This document shows, in pieces, positions 1 to 9,743 of a stretch of 64,000 bases of DNA; the first letter of the stretch is position 1; every line of letters starts with the position of its first letter. The stretch is taken from contig NC_088954.1 of assembly GCF_010111755.1 (NCBI RefSeq), positions 434,001 through 498,000 of the forward strand, in the 5' to 3' direction. Source of the stretch: Nakaseomyces glabratus. Its lineage: Eukaryota; Ascomycota; Saccharomycetes; Saccharomycetales; Saccharomycetaceae. Below the pieces are notes generated by a model. It searched no databases. It was not told where the DNA came from and saw only the letters and a list, made by a program, of their open reading frames with translations. The translations under genes were made by a program, and so were the position numbers.

Positions 1-1106
1 ACTGCAAAGTTTTTTAGGGCAGTTTGCATTCTGTCATATGATGTAGCTTTCCATATAAACTCGGCAGTAAATCCAGTGGTTAGGTGAGTTGGTGGAGGTG
101 TCTTACTAGGCCTTAACTCTAGAGTAAACATATCTTTGAAACTGTTTGGTAAACGGACAATAAAACCGGTTCCTTTCCAATCTTCACCTTGAATACCAGA
201 ATAGCTCAAAATCATCTCATCACCTACTGCGACTTTCAATTCACTTGATTCAAATGTAGATAGTGCAAAGGATGCCAAGTGCCTATTATTCAGAGCTAGA
301 GACCATTCGACACTGATATGTTCTAATGCTTGGGACTCCTTCAACTGCTTATCGTAATCGGCCTCCAGCTTGATCAAGGGCCCGTAGGATCTCTGATATT
401 CGTAAGCGTCCTGGTATCTCAGCAGCAGAGGCGGTATATCCTCCTCTTCACCTATACCCGCCAGTATGTCGTCCTGAACCTTCTTGGATTCGTCTTGCAC
501 GTCGTCCATGGTAGCGTATTTGTCTGATCTCCATTTGTTCTCCAGCTTGCTGATCTGGCTGGGCGTAATCAGCTTCGCCTTCAGTTTGATCTCCTCATCC
601 GACGCAGGTTCAGCGACCCACGACAAGAACTGCTTCTCCTCTATCAACGGCTGCCACTGATCGGTGTCCCAGTTGGGATTCTTGCTCTGCGCACAGGGGA
701 TTCTGCACAGCAACACCACGACGGCCTCGCTCTTGGCTGAGACGAAGCCCAACACGAATACGTTCTTGCAACCACAGTTGTAACACTCCAACACCGTATC
801 GCCCAGGTCAGACTCCGGGTGCAAGGACACCGAGTGGTGGTGGGACAGAATCAAGTGGTTTATGATGTGCGAGTTCACAGTCCCGTTCTTCGAGTTGCAA
901 AACCACTTGCTGCACGAGTTACACTTGATAACACTCGTTGGCGCATCAATACCACAGTACGCACACGCATGGCCCTCCGCCTGTCTCTCCACTGGCTCCA
1001 CTTGCAAGTTGCCTTGCACCTCCTGCATAAACTCTAGCTCCTCCGCATCTTCCAAGTCCGCTAAGATGGCTAACTCTGGATCGTTCGATTCCGCTGGAAA
1101 GTTCAT
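1..1106 (-). CDS. NAM7: RNA helicase Upf1/Nam7, N-terminal part (runs off the left edge)
   Basis: Open minus-strand reading frame from an ATG at 1106 to the window edge (368 complete codons, no stop), so the C-terminal part lies outside. Upf1 is the ATP-dependent RNA helicase at the centre of nonsense-mediated mRNA decay and acts on cytoplasmic ribosomes with Upf2 and Upf3. Visible here: an acidic start, then the Cys/His-rich zinc domain from about residue 48 (CAYCG) to beyond residue 113 (ECYNCGCKNVF), including the CNSC, HIINHLILSHH and LHPESDLGDTVLEC stretches typical of the Upf2-binding CH domain. The linker and 1B region follow (LLRYQDAYEYQRSYGPLIK, THLTTGFTAEFIWK). The RecA motor domains are not in the window. 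Compared with S. cerevisiae Nam7 as I recall it, the N-terminus is slightly shorter and the rest aligns almost without gaps. In S. cerevisiae NAM7 (YMR080C) is not next to GCV1, so a rearrangement border lies to its right. Confidence 0.96.
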   Translation of the reverse strand, partial: MNFPAESNDPELAILADLEDAEELEFMQEVQGNLQVEPVERQAEGHACAYCGIDAPTSVIKCNSCSKWFCNSKNGTVNSHIINHLILSHHHSVSLHPESDLGDTVLECYNCGCKNVFVLGFVSAKSEAVVVLLCRIPCAQSKNPNWDTDQWQPLIEEKQFLSWVAEPASDEEIKLKAKLITPSQISKLENKWRSDKYATMDDVQDESKKVQDDILAGIGEEEDIPPLLLRYQDAYEYQRSYGPLIKLEADYDKQLKESQALEHISVEWSLALNNRHLASFALSTFESSELKVAVGDEMILSYSGIQGEDWKGTGFIVRLPNSFKDMFTLELRPSKTPPPTHLTTGFTAEFIWKATSYDRMQTALKNFA

Positions 1107-1861
1107 AGCCACAGTGCTAGATGTACTGCTCTAGTCTGAATCCTTTTGTTTACAATTCTTTTGTGCATCTTGTACTCATAACCAAGTCTTAAAACGTTAG
1201 AGCAATACATAGCAAGAGAGGCCCCATCGGCTTCGATGGAAAAAAAATTCAGCAGTGATCGCATAAAAATAAATTTTTTTTTTCCATGTCTCGTCACCAC
1301 CCGTTCCCAACACAGCGGTAATAGACCCAATCACCAATTCCAACTCCAGTTCCATCTAAAGTTATAACCCCAGCTGGGCGTCTCCAGGATAGAACCACTT
1401 TATAAAAGACACTGAAGTTTGAAAACAGTATCTAAACAGATTTAGCTTCGATTACCATACAAGAAACATTCCGATGTAGTGTAACGGCTATCACATCACG
1501 CTCTCACCGTGGAGACCGGGGTTCGACTCCCCGCTTCGGAGTATTATTTTTTTTGTTTCTTTTGTCAAATTTGATTTTTTTGTTGAAAAATTCTGACTGC
1601 CAAACAGGAAACACTTTCCTTTCATTTGGCAATTGTTTTAGAGACAGAGTCACTTTGGTATCGAAGATAAGAAGATACACGAGAGATAAGGATACCAGAG
1701 GGAGTCACACTTATAAGAAGAAGTCAATTCGTCAATTCATCAATTCATCAATGAGTCCTTCTCTGGCAGTTCATAGAAAAAGTATATAAACTACTCATCC
1801 TCCCCCTACTCGTAAACTCTTTGTAAGATTGCAAGCGACACAAACCCCAAACTGTAAACAA
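1107..1861. other. NAM7-GCV1 intergenic region with GCV1 promoter elements
   Basis: Contains tRNA-Glu and the divergent upstream regions of NAM7 (minus) and GCV1 (plus). A TATATAAA box at 1783-1790 lies 72 bp before the GCV1 ATG. Two GAGTCA cores (1647-1652 and 1702-1707) resemble Gcn4 half-consensus sites, which would fit an amino-acid catabolism/one-carbon gene, but this is motif reading only. No other gene is visible. Confidence 0.5.
1470..1541 (+). tRNA. tE(CUC): tRNA-Glu (CUC)
   Basis: A 72-nt cloverleaf with the yeast Glu pattern: D-arm GTGTAACGGCTATCAC, anticodon loop with CTC, T-arm CGGGGTTCGACTCCCCG and discriminator G. No intron. The acceptor strands (TCCGATG and CTTCGGA) pair except for a T:T opposition at position 6:67. 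A T-run (about 1547-1554) follows the 3' end and fits RNA polymerase III termination. It lies exactly between NAM7 and GCV1, which are not neighbours in S. cerevisiae. Confidence 0.95.
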
Positions 1862-3037
1862 ATGTCGCTAGTACTCAAGAGGTTCAACTCTACCGCTCTT
1901 AAGAAAACTGCTCTGCATGACCTCCATGTGAGCCTCGGAGGCACCATGGTGGAGTTCGCTGGCTACTCGATGCCTGTGCTGTACAAGGGCCAGACGCACA
2001 TTGAGTCGCACCTGTGGACCAGGCAGAACGCCGGGCTGTTCGATGTCTCGCACATGCTGCAGAGCAGGCTGACGGGTGCCGAGGCCACCAAGCTGCTGCA
2101 CAGCGTGACACCCACTGACTTCGCCAACTTGCCCCAGGGTACGGGGTCTCTGTCCGTGCTTCTAAATGAGCACGGTGGTGTTGTGGACGACACCATCATC
2201 ACGAAGGAGCAGGACAACCAGTACTACATAGTCACCAACGCGGGCTGTGTGGACAGGGACACCGAGTTTCTCAAGGGCGAGGTCTCAAAGCTCGATTGCT
2301 CCTGGGACATCATCCAAGGCAGGTCTCTGCTGGCGTTGCAAGGCCCCAAGGCGCAGCAAGTGCTGGAGAGGCTGGTGACTAGGGACTCCAAGTTGAACGA
2401 GCTCTACTTCGGCGAGAGGAAGGAGTTCACGCTGGATGACGCCACGGCCACCAGGATCGGCGTTGCCAGAGGTGGCTACACCGGTGAGGACGGGTTCGAA
2501 ATCAGTGTGGAGAACGGCAAGGCCAACGAGTTCGCGCAGAAGCTGCTGGACAACGAGCTCACGAAGCCAATCGGTCTTGCCGCCAGAGACTCCTTGAGAC
2601 TGGAGGCCGGTATGTGTCTGTATGGCCACGAGCTGACCGAGTCCATCACCCCAGTTGAAGCGGGCCTCGCCTGGGTTATCTCCAAGAGCAGACGTGACGC
2701 TGGCTCCGAGGACCAGTTCAACGGTTACTCCAAGATCATCGACCAGTTGAAGAACAAGACCCACGAGATCATCAGAATCGCATACAAGTATAAGGGCAAG
2801 GGGCCCGCCGCCAGACCTGGCGCCAAGATATTCCTCGAGGACGGCGAAACACAGATCGGTGAAGTCACTTCGGGTAGTGCAGCTCCATCCTTGAACAACA
2901 TCAACATCGGGCAAGGCTACGTGAAGAGAGCACATAACAAGAAGGGCAAGACCGTCCTGATCCAGGTGAGGAACAAGTTCTACCCGGCAGAGTTGGCTAA
3001 AATGCCACTAGTACAAACGCACTACCACAAGGCATAG
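1862..3037 (+). CDS. GCV1: Mitochondrial aminomethyltransferase (T protein of the glycine cleavage system)
   Basis: 391 residues from the ATG at 1862; the frame extends upstream only through non-ATG codons. T protein takes the aminomethyl group from lipoylated H protein and, with tetrahydrofolate, releases ammonia and forms 5,10-methylene-THF in the mitochondrial matrix. The first ~20 residues (MSLVLKRFNSTALKK) are basic and Ser/Thr-rich with no acid, a typical mitochondrial presequence. Then come the GcvT landmarks: FAGYSMPVLYKGQ, LFDVSHMLQ, ARGGYTGEDGFEIS (folate/substrate loop), LAARDSLRLEAGMCLYGHEL, and a C-terminal barrel (GEVTSGSAAPSLNNINIGQGYV). Length is close to S. cerevisiae Gcv1 (about 400). 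Codon use is strongly biased (AAG, GGT, ACC), suggesting good expression. Neighbour KCS1 follows in the same orientation as in S. cerevisiae; the YDR018C acyltransferase found between them there is absent here. Confidence 0.97.
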   Translation: MSLVLKRFNSTALKKTALHDLHVSLGGTMVEFAGYSMPVLYKGQTHIESHLWTRQNAGLFDVSHMLQSRLTGAEATKLLHSVTPTDFANLPQGTGSLSVLLNEHGGVVDDTIITKEQDNQYYIVTNAGCVDRDTEFLKGEVSKLDCSWDIIQGRSLLALQGPKAQQVLERLVTRDSKLNELYFGERKEFTLDDATATRIGVARGGYTGEDGFEISVENGKANEFAQKLLDNELTKPIGLAARDSLRLEAGMCLYGHELTESITPVEAGLAWVISKSRRDAGSEDQFNGYSKIIDQLKNKTHEIIRIAYKYKGKGPAARPGAKIFLEDGETQIGEVTSGSAAPSLNNINIGQGYVKRAHNKKGKTVLIQVRNKFYPAELAKMPLVQTHYHKA

Positions 3038-3700
3038 TTATTCGCAGTTTTGTATATTCTAGCTTCACTAAGTAACAATACCAATTATTACTATTTATAT
3101 ATCGTTTACTTCTTATAATCAAGTTGCGGGATCAGCTAAATTCACTATTTGTCACAAGGTGGGAGACGGATCAGATCGGCAAACCTTGATCGCACATGTC
3201 CCACTGTTTCATAATACACTCACCAAGACTGCAATCCGATAGCAAGTGGGTGAGAGGGACCTGTGGCAAATGTTAGCACACGCTAGGCAACTTGATTAAT
3301 ATTGGGAACGATATCAAAGTTCTACAAAGTTGGCACAAATGTCTGCATGCCCTTTCCAAAGTCATTTTGAAGCCTAGAAGCCTTTGATAAAGCACCTTCT
3401 TGATTTTTTTTGATTTTTTTCTTTTAAAAAGTTTCAAGACGAACAGATCAGGATAATAAGGAAAATTAGAGGTATAGCAACAAAGAAACCACGTGTATTA
3501 TTATTGGAGTTGGGCTTCAGCTTGGGATTTTGGACCAGATATACAAAGTTATCGAACACCTTCTGCATAATATTTTGGAGGACAAAGATACGCCCCTCTG
3601 GATGCCGTTATCAGGTCTCTTGCTCAAGTTATAATATAAGAAAAGCAGCGACTCGTGTGGACGACTACTATAGCACCGAGAGTTTATATACAATTACATC
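3038..3700. other. GCV1-KCS1 intergenic region with a CACGTG site
   Basis: Holds the GCV1 3' end (TATATA efficiency-type elements near 3095) and the KCS1 promoter. A CACGTG at 3490-3495 lies about 206 bp before the KCS1 ATG and is flanked ACCACGTGTA, i.e. without the 5' T that disfavours Pho4. Poly(T) tracts sit at about 3403-3424. No other gene is apparent. Confidence 0.5.
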
Positions 3701-6700
3701 ATGCCCTCACATGATGGTACCAGGGCCAAAACCAAATTGCGCTCCAAATCGCGCTCGCAAACGCATGAGTATGAAACGGAGCCCTTCGTTCATGGCTCGT
3801 TAGAGGATGAAGAGACGGTCAAGAATTTGAAAGATCTGAACATATCTAATAAGCAGAAACTGTCGCCTGTGATGCATGGACGTAAGGCTAGTACTTACTT
3901 GAGGATTTTCCAAGATGACGACGAGCCTGTCATAAATAATGAGAAAGCTGGACGACACAGAGGAAGTAGGCACCACCACAAGCGTTTGTCGGGGACTCTA
4001 GACGAATCCGATGGCAATATACCCAATATATATAGGAATATCGAAGGAAAACAGCGGCGGAACTCAAAAAACTATGGAGGTCATAGCCCCATGGGCAGAA
4101 GGAATTCAGCTTACAATCAACAGAGAAAACCAACTAAGGAATCACTACAGAACCTCGCTTTATCGAACAGGACGTCTCCACAATCACCACCAAGCAATAG
4201 AAATAAGATTGCACTGGACAACGGTAAAGGCACCAGGTATTCCTACAGGAGATCTTCTTCCAGTAGTAAAGAGAGACCACATGAAATACCTAAGCATGCA
4301 TCAAGAGATTGGAGTAACTTTAACGTCAATATAGCTACAACAAGAGTAGGAAATATTCATAACTATGCTCAAATGGACTCTTCCCCTGGAAGTAAAATGC
4401 TGTCTAGTGGTAATGATCAAGATTTACCCTTGACAGATGACCTGATGTTAAAGCCTGTGTCTTCTGCGACCTATTATCCTCATAAGTCTAAAGAAAAGAA
4501 GAAGTTGTCTGATGAATTTACATCCAACAAACACAATAGAACTGACAGACAAAGTGATGAATTTGGAAATAAAGGTAACGAGAAGAATCAATCCACTAAC
4601 ACAGAAGAGAAATTGGAGTACGATATTTCGCCTAATTCAGATATCATTGACATAGTAGCACCAATATCGAGCGATTCTTTTGACAACCAATTACTAGAAA
4701 ATATTCCAAAGGTAAAACATAGCCCTGTGGATATAGAACAGAATAATGTTGTCACAGATGAAAGTGACATTGAAGATGAAGATAATGACAGAGAGTATCC
4801 TTTAGCTGTTGAATTGAAACCTTTTACCAATAACGTAGGTGGACATACCGCTATTTTCAGGTTTTCTAAACGGGCAGTTTGTAAGGCGTTAGTGAACAGG
4901 GAGAACAAATTCTATGAGAATATCGAAATCAACCACCAAGAATTGTTGCCCTTCATGCCAAGATATATCGGTGTTTTAAATGTTAGACAGCACTTCTACT
5001 CACATGACGATGAAATGATAAACAATATATCAAAAGAGAATGAGAAAATTAATGATGATGATGAACAGATAAAAACTACACCTATCAAGCAGAAAATTCC
5101 CTCTAATGATTCCGAGCAGATAGGATCCGCATTGACTCATATTCATTCCTTTCCTATTGAGCGCCAACAAAGGTCTATTAGCTGTAAGGATTACATGTCT
5201 TCTCAACAACAATTGCCAGAAGTGGTGTTGAACGATAATAGACACATAATACCAGATTCTCTTTGGGGACGGTACTCACATTCACCAAATTCGCTGCCAG
5301 ACAACTCTCCTAGCTCATATCTTTCATCTCATTCTTTTGATGAGAAAAAATTTGAACGAGCTCTAGAGAACAGAGATAGGGAAGGCGAACGTGATGCTGG
5401 ATACACTGTTATTAATACTGAACTGAAAAATTCAGTTCTTGAAGAGGTGTTTGCACCAATCTGTTACAGAAGACATCAAAAACAAAGAAGTCAAATCCAA
5501 TTCAAAATTCCTCCTGGACATAGCCCCAGCAACTCGCTACAAGAGAGCAGATTCCCACATGATAATAGTAGGCGTGATTCTGATACCGTTGTTGGTTCCG
5601 TCAGAAATAGTCAAATTGACCAACCATTACTACAGAAATCTGTGAAGGACTCTATCTCTAACTGCTTAGAGTCATCTCACTCAGTAATGGACTTGAAACA
5701 GTTCAAAAGGAAAGAAGAAATTAAAGAAGGCCTTCAAGGTAATACAAACGAACAACCAAATCCAAATCTCACATCACAAACTATGGCTCTATCCAATTCA
5801 GTTTCTTCTTGTGGGACCAGTAAAAGTAAAATAGACTGCGAGGATGACATGGATGTCTTTTTAATGGACGAGGACAATGAAACTCTAGATCATCATAATA
5901 GAAAACCTCAGCAAAATCAACTAGCTGAATATAGGTCTGCGTCAAGAGAGTCCGTACCAACGGAGGATCAAGAGCATACTATTGTATCGCAATTTATTCT
6001 GCTGGAGGATCTTACCCGTAACCTATCCAAGCCATGTGCCTTAGATTTGAAAATGGGTACACGCCAGTATGGTGTGGATGCTAAAAGAACTAAGCAACAA
6101 TCTCAAAGAGCTAAGTGCCATAAAACCACTTCACGTAAATTGGGTGTCAGAATCTGTGGTATCAAGGTTTGGGATCAAGATTACTACATCAAAAGAGATA
6201 AGTACTTTGGCAGGAGAGTTAGAGCCGGATGGCAATTTGCAAGACTTCTGGCGAGATTCTTATATGATGGTAAGCACAAAGGGAGTGTAATTAGACAAAT
6301 TCCACGATTGTTGAAACAATTGGAAACGTTGAATAATGAGGTGAATGAATTAAAAGGTTATAGACTTTATGGTGCCTCCTTATTACTTATGTATGATGGA
6401 CGTGCAAAAGAAACTTCAATCGACAATACAAGTGATTTAACCAAAATGCTCACTAGTGTAGGTAAAGCTAAGGTCAATCTAATAGATTTCGCAAGATGTG
6501 TTACCAAAGAAGATATGGTTGCCGGCCTTTCCACTTTCAAAATCCCCCCTAAGAACCCAAAACTTGAAGATAAGGGATTCCTACGTGGTGTGAAGAGTTT
6601 GAAATTCTATCTGCAGTTAATATGGAATTATCTAACAAACGATGCTAAAATTCCAGAAGAAGAAGAAGATATGATAGAATGGATGAACTCCAATCTAGAT

Positions 6701-6862
6701 TCTGTCCTAAGCCCATGGGACTGGCTTGACTCGTTTGCAGACGAAGAGGAGAACGAATTTAATGATCCTACAAGTGAGCTCAGGAAGAAATGGAGGAAAT
6801 ATGAATTAATATTTGATGCGGAACCTCGCTATAATAATTTAGATCCTGAGATAAGTGACTAG
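3701..6862 (+). CDS. KCS1: Inositol hexakisphosphate (and heptakisphosphate) kinase
   Basis: 1053 residues, matching the ~1050 of S. cerevisiae Kcs1. It phosphorylates IP6 (and IP5/IP7) to inositol pyrophosphates that act in phosphate signalling, vacuole morphology and telomere length. The first ~360 residues are low-complexity (Ser, Asn, Arg rich) and presumably disordered. A conserved block begins near residue 366 ([16 protein letters not shown]), continues with the [12 protein letters not shown] segment, and after a long variable insert reaches the catalytic core: [14 protein letters not shown] at ~777 (the PxxxDxKxG inositol-binding motif of the IPK family), [11 protein letters not shown] at ~890 and NLIDFARC at ~926 (the IDF metal/ATP motif). 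The C-terminus is acidic. ATG at 3701 is the first in frame. Order GCV1-KCS1-DAD1 with all three co-oriented is as in S. cerevisiae YDR019C-YDR016C. Confidence 0.97.
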   Translation: MPSHDGTRAKTKLRSKSRSQTHEYETEPFVHGSLEDEETVKNLKDLNISNKQKLSPVMHGRKASTYLRIFQDDDEPVINNEKAGRHRGSRHHHKRLSGTLDESDGNIPNIYRNIEGKQRRNSKNYGGHSPMGRRNSAYNQQRKPTKESLQNLALSNRTSPQSPPSNRNKIALDNGKGTRYSYRRSSSSSKERPHEIPKHASRDWSNFNVNIATTRVGNIHNYAQMDSSPGSKMLSSGNDQDLPLTDDLMLKPVSSATYYPHKSKEKKKLSDEFTSNKHNRTDRQSDEFGNKGNEKNQSTNTEEKLEYDISPNSDIIDIVAPISSDSFDNQLLENIPKVKHSPVDIEQNNVVTDESDIEDEDNDREYPLAVELKPFTNNVGGHTAIFRFSKRAVCKALVNRENKFYENIEINHQELLPFMPRYIGVLNVRQHFYSHDDEMINNISKENEKINDDDEQIKTTPIKQKIPSNDSEQIGSALTHIHSFPIERQQRSISCKDYMSSQQQLPEVVLNDNRHIIPDSLWGRYSHSPNSLPDNSPSSYLSSHSFDEKKFERALENRDREGERDAGYTVINTELKNSVLEEVFAPICYRRHQKQRSQIQFKIPPGHSPSNSLQESRFPHDNSRRDSDTVVGSVRNSQIDQPLLQKSVKDSISNCLESSHSVMDLKQFKRKEEIKEGLQGNTNEQPNPNLTSQTMALSNSVSSCGTSKSKIDCEDDMDVFLMDEDNETLDHHNRKPQQNQLAEYRSASRESVPTEDQEHTIVSQFILLEDLTRNLSKPCALDLKMGTRQYGVDAKRTKQQSQRAKCHKTTSRKLGVRICGIKVWDQDYYIKRDKYFGRRVRAGWQFARLLARFLYDGKHKGSVIRQIPRLLKQLETLNNEVNELKGYRLYGASLLLMYDGRAKETSIDNTSDLTKMLTSVGKAKVNLIDFARCVTKEDMVAGLSTFKIPPKNPKLEDKGFLRGVKSLKFYLQLIWNYLTNDAKIPEEEEDMIEWMNSNLDSVLSPWDWLDSFADEEENEFNDPTSELRKKWRKYELIFDAEPRYNNLDPEISD

Positions 6863-7268
6863 GCTTTGTTCACAAGTTATTGCATGCATTATTACTTTAA
6901 TATTCATCAATCAATTAATTTTAATTATTAATATAACTAAGTCATAGTAATAGATTTTTTTTGTAACGGAAAGTATACCATGCGAATAGTTTATAAATTA
7001 GAATAGTTACAACAGTATTCTGTAGGAATATAATTTATACCATACTCTAAAATATGTATGATACTTACAGAACAGTAGTATAGCAGAAAAAACACCAAAT
7101 ACTCAGACACGAGTTATTGGAATTGAAGCCAGTAACTAGATCATACATACACAACAAAATAACAATTGCTATTACTATGTTAAAGTTACAGTGGTGTTTA
7201 AAATAATGACTAGCAATTTGAAACGCAATATTTGCAAATTATATATATATCAGTGAGACCACAACATT
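6863..7268. other. KCS1-DAD1 intergenic region
   Basis: AT-rich 406-bp gap carrying the KCS1 3' end and the DAD1 promoter. An alternating TATATATAT run lies about 25 bp before the DAD1 ATG. No other gene or structured element is visible. Confidence 0.4.
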
Positions 7269-7508
7269 ATGAATAAGCAGGAGATTAGCACCGCAGATAA
7301 AGACTTTATAGAACAGAGAGATGTTCTTTTGCAAGAGGTCAACGAGTTAGTTGCATCAATTCTAAATGGTCTCAACGATCTAAACATATCATTAGAGAGC
7401 AGTATATCAGTGGGGAAAGAGTTTGAGAAAGTTAGTACTTTGTGGAAGAGTTTTTATGACGGACTAGAAAGTGTCGATAATGAACATAGTGATAGCGGCG
7501 AAGATTGA
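7269..7508 (+). CDS. DAD1: DASH/Dam1 complex subunit Dad1
   Basis: 79 residues; S. cerevisiae Dad1 has 94. Dad1 is a small helical subunit of the DASH (Dam1) complex, which forms rings on microtubules and couples kinetochores to the spindle. The central helical block (FIEQRDVLLQEVNELVASI, LNGLNDLNISLESSISVGKEF, LWKSFYDGLES) matches the family closely; only the short N- and C-terminal tails differ. The acidic tail (SVDNEHSDSGED) ends shortly after the helices, so the protein lacks the extra ~15 tail residues of the S. cerevisiae protein. Position between KCS1 and the HED1/RAD61 block is conserved. Confidence 0.95.
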   Translation: MNKQEISTADKDFIEQRDVLLQEVNELVASILNGLNDLNISLESSISVGKEFEKVSTLWKSFYDGLESVDNEHSDSGED

Positions 7509-7855
7509 TGTAAAAAGCGCGTTAAATAAATAGAAGTGCAACAGAGGAATGCTTATTTTGTATTTTGTATGAAGAGCCACATTATAGGCAAATCCATTGT
7601 CATATGCTAGCATCTGAAGACATACAATTTTTCAGTATCAGAAAGTTATGATATTGCAAGATTAAAAACCACCGGATAATTACCAAAATTGAATGCCATA
7701 CCTGAGATTTAGTTAATAAAAAGACTGGGCTATTTTTGGGTATCCAAACCAATTAAGAATCATAAAATAGTTCGAGATGGCGGCCTATAAGTCAAAGTGC
7801 GTATCAGCAACGTTAAAGTTTGATGAGCCAATATTAGGAGAAACCTCTGGATATA
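7509..7855. other. DAD1 / HED1-position convergent gap
   Basis: 347 bp between converging genes. Contains 3' end signals only; a GGCGGC (URS1-like core) occurs near 7780, but it is downstream of both genes, so a promoter role is unlikely. Confidence 0.35.
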
Positions 7856-8128
7856 CTATCTCCGTAGTTTTTTGGATAAACCTGCCTTATAGACAACTTT
7901 AGAAGAGTCTACATTATACAGTGTTCTGTTAGCTTTGGCAATCAAGTTCTTCAAGGAGCTCACCCTCTTTAATGATTTCACCCTCTTTATACTTGACCGA
8001 TCTTTTGTCAAGCTAAATTGTACTACTACATCACTCTCCGTAACTGATCTTTTAGATATCCTATTTTGGGTCAATTGACCTGTCACAGGATTAGTGTTAG
8101 TAATTACAGTATAGCTTCTCCCGAACAT
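7856..8128 (-). CDS. Small basic protein at the HED1 position (possible Rad51 regulator Hed1)
   Basis: 90 residues from the ATG at 8128. An upstream extension exists only from a non-ATG codon at 8206. The protein is rich in Lys, Arg and Ser with a helical-looking stretch (KRVKSLKRVSSLKNLIAKANRTLY). I do not recognise a domain. Its placement is the main evidence: in S. cerevisiae the order is DAD1, HED1, RAD61, PSF1, with HED1 facing DAD1 and co-oriented with RAD61; this ORF has exactly that relation. Hed1 is a meiosis-specific protein that binds Rad51 and blocks its strand exchange so that Dmc1 is favoured; the S. cerevisiae protein is longer (about 160 residues) and fast-evolving. It could be a truncated or diverged Hed1, or a spurious ORF. 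Confidence 0.45.
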   Translation of the reverse strand: MFGRSYTVITNTNPVTGQLTQNRISKRSVTESDVVVQFSLTKDRSSIKRVKSLKRVSSLKNLIAKANRTLYNVDSSKVVYKAGLSKKLRR

Positions 8129-9743
8129 TTTTCCTGGAGCACTGTTGACTTGGAAATGTAAACTATTTAGCTTACAGTCCAATTGTATAACAATAGTTAT
8201 ACGCAAGGGATATCTTATTTGCTTGCGTATTTTACTTCATATGTATGCTTTTCAGCCGGGCGCGCTTATTATCAAGTCCGAATATACTAAGATTTATGAA
8301 AACTGCCTGGAATGAAGGCCAATGATAGCTGTCAATACATAGCTCTTAGAATAGAAACAAGCGTGAGGTGATACATTTTAAGAAGATCAAATTCTATCTT
8401 TCATACACTGATTTTACCTTTGTAGGAAAGCAAAGTATAAGATGTTGGTTTCTTTCCTTCGAAGTTTATTATTAGCCTAGCTGCCACAGCCATGACAACG
8501 TTACTCGAAAAAAAAATAAGATGTAATTAACAAAGGCTAATAAATACAGGAACGTGCCATCTTCATGGCCACAAACTCTATTAAATAATAATGAAAATAG
8601 CCAATGAATGACGTACCAGAAGTCGGATTCTACAAACACTTTGCATCGACCAGGGATATACGAATCTAAACCATTTAGAAAAGTTAAATCTTGGTTAGAT
8701 CAAGTATAATACAGATATAGAATAGAACTACAGCAGTAAGTGCCCATGATTTTGATGATAAGTCTATGTGCAATACACCTACACATTATCCCGCACACCT
8801 TCCTATTGTCAAACTTAAGGTACAAAGCTATGGTGATTTAAGATACAAGTTTGATATACTAATATGAGACTGCCGTCTAATCTTAGTGTCTACTCAGAAT
8901 GGGAATTGACCTTCTTCATGAACTAGCTGAAATGGGTGAGAATCTTCTTGTATAGGGTTCTCATCTACAAATCATGATGATTTCTGAACAAAGGTACTGG
9001 CGGGGGCAATGTTAGGGTAATTGTTACGTACACCAAAATACGATAGTTTATCCCTCCCCCCACCCAAGTCCTAATCCCCATATGATAACAAAAGCTAAGA
9101 ATACGACCTACAAATCAAATGTAACGTGATACCTATGAGAGCTCACATAGATTAGAGGTACTGCTTGCAGCACGAAGAAACAGACAGGAAACTTTGTAGT
9201 TGAGGGTTTTTTTGAACTGATTGATAGCTGGAGAATTCTCAGGTAATATACAGCCTGTTGCGACTGGCCTCCCCATTCCTCAGGGTCCCTTTAAGATGGT
9301 TGTGTTTAGTTTATCACTTACCGTATTGCTAAAAGGAAAAGTTGCAACACCAGCGAAATTTTATATCCGTTCTTAATTTGCTAGGTGGGATTGTCTCCGA
9401 ATCACTGCCATCCCATCACAACAAAAAAACAAAACAATGATGACAATAGGAAATCATGATGTTGGGACACTATCACTGCGTGAGTTAATATACCTATTTC
9501 GTTAAATGCCACTGTGCCTGGACTTCAGTACTGATCATATTATGACCTTTTGTTCACAGTTTTTTTTTTCAATAAGAACTTAGTCTCAGACAAAGAAGTG
9601 AACATATATAAACTTGTGTGATGAAACTGGCCAATATTCAACATCGAATTTGTTACTTTGCGTTAAATAAGAAAGACTGGCAGTAAACACAGAATAATAT
9701 ATATTATAGTTAAGTTTTTTACTTGCGAGGTAATCATAAAACA
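8129..9743. other. 1.6-kb intergenic region upstream of FEX and the HED1-position gene
   Basis: Divergent promoter space, longer than usual for this window. No convincing ORF, tRNA or snoRNA seen. A run of Cs (CCTCCCCCCACCC, about 9053-9065) is the only compositional oddity. A short poly(T) tract lies near 9559-9569. There is no clear meiotic URS1 next to the HED1-position ORF. Confidence 0.4.

Noticed and set aside
2285..2935. 216-codon antisense ORF inside GCV1
   Set aside because: Open only because of the strong codon bias of GCV1 on the other strand; no recognisable protein.
7780..7785. GGCGGC as a meiotic URS1 for the HED1-position gene
   Set aside because: It lies beyond the 3' end of that ORF, between converging genes, not in its promoter.
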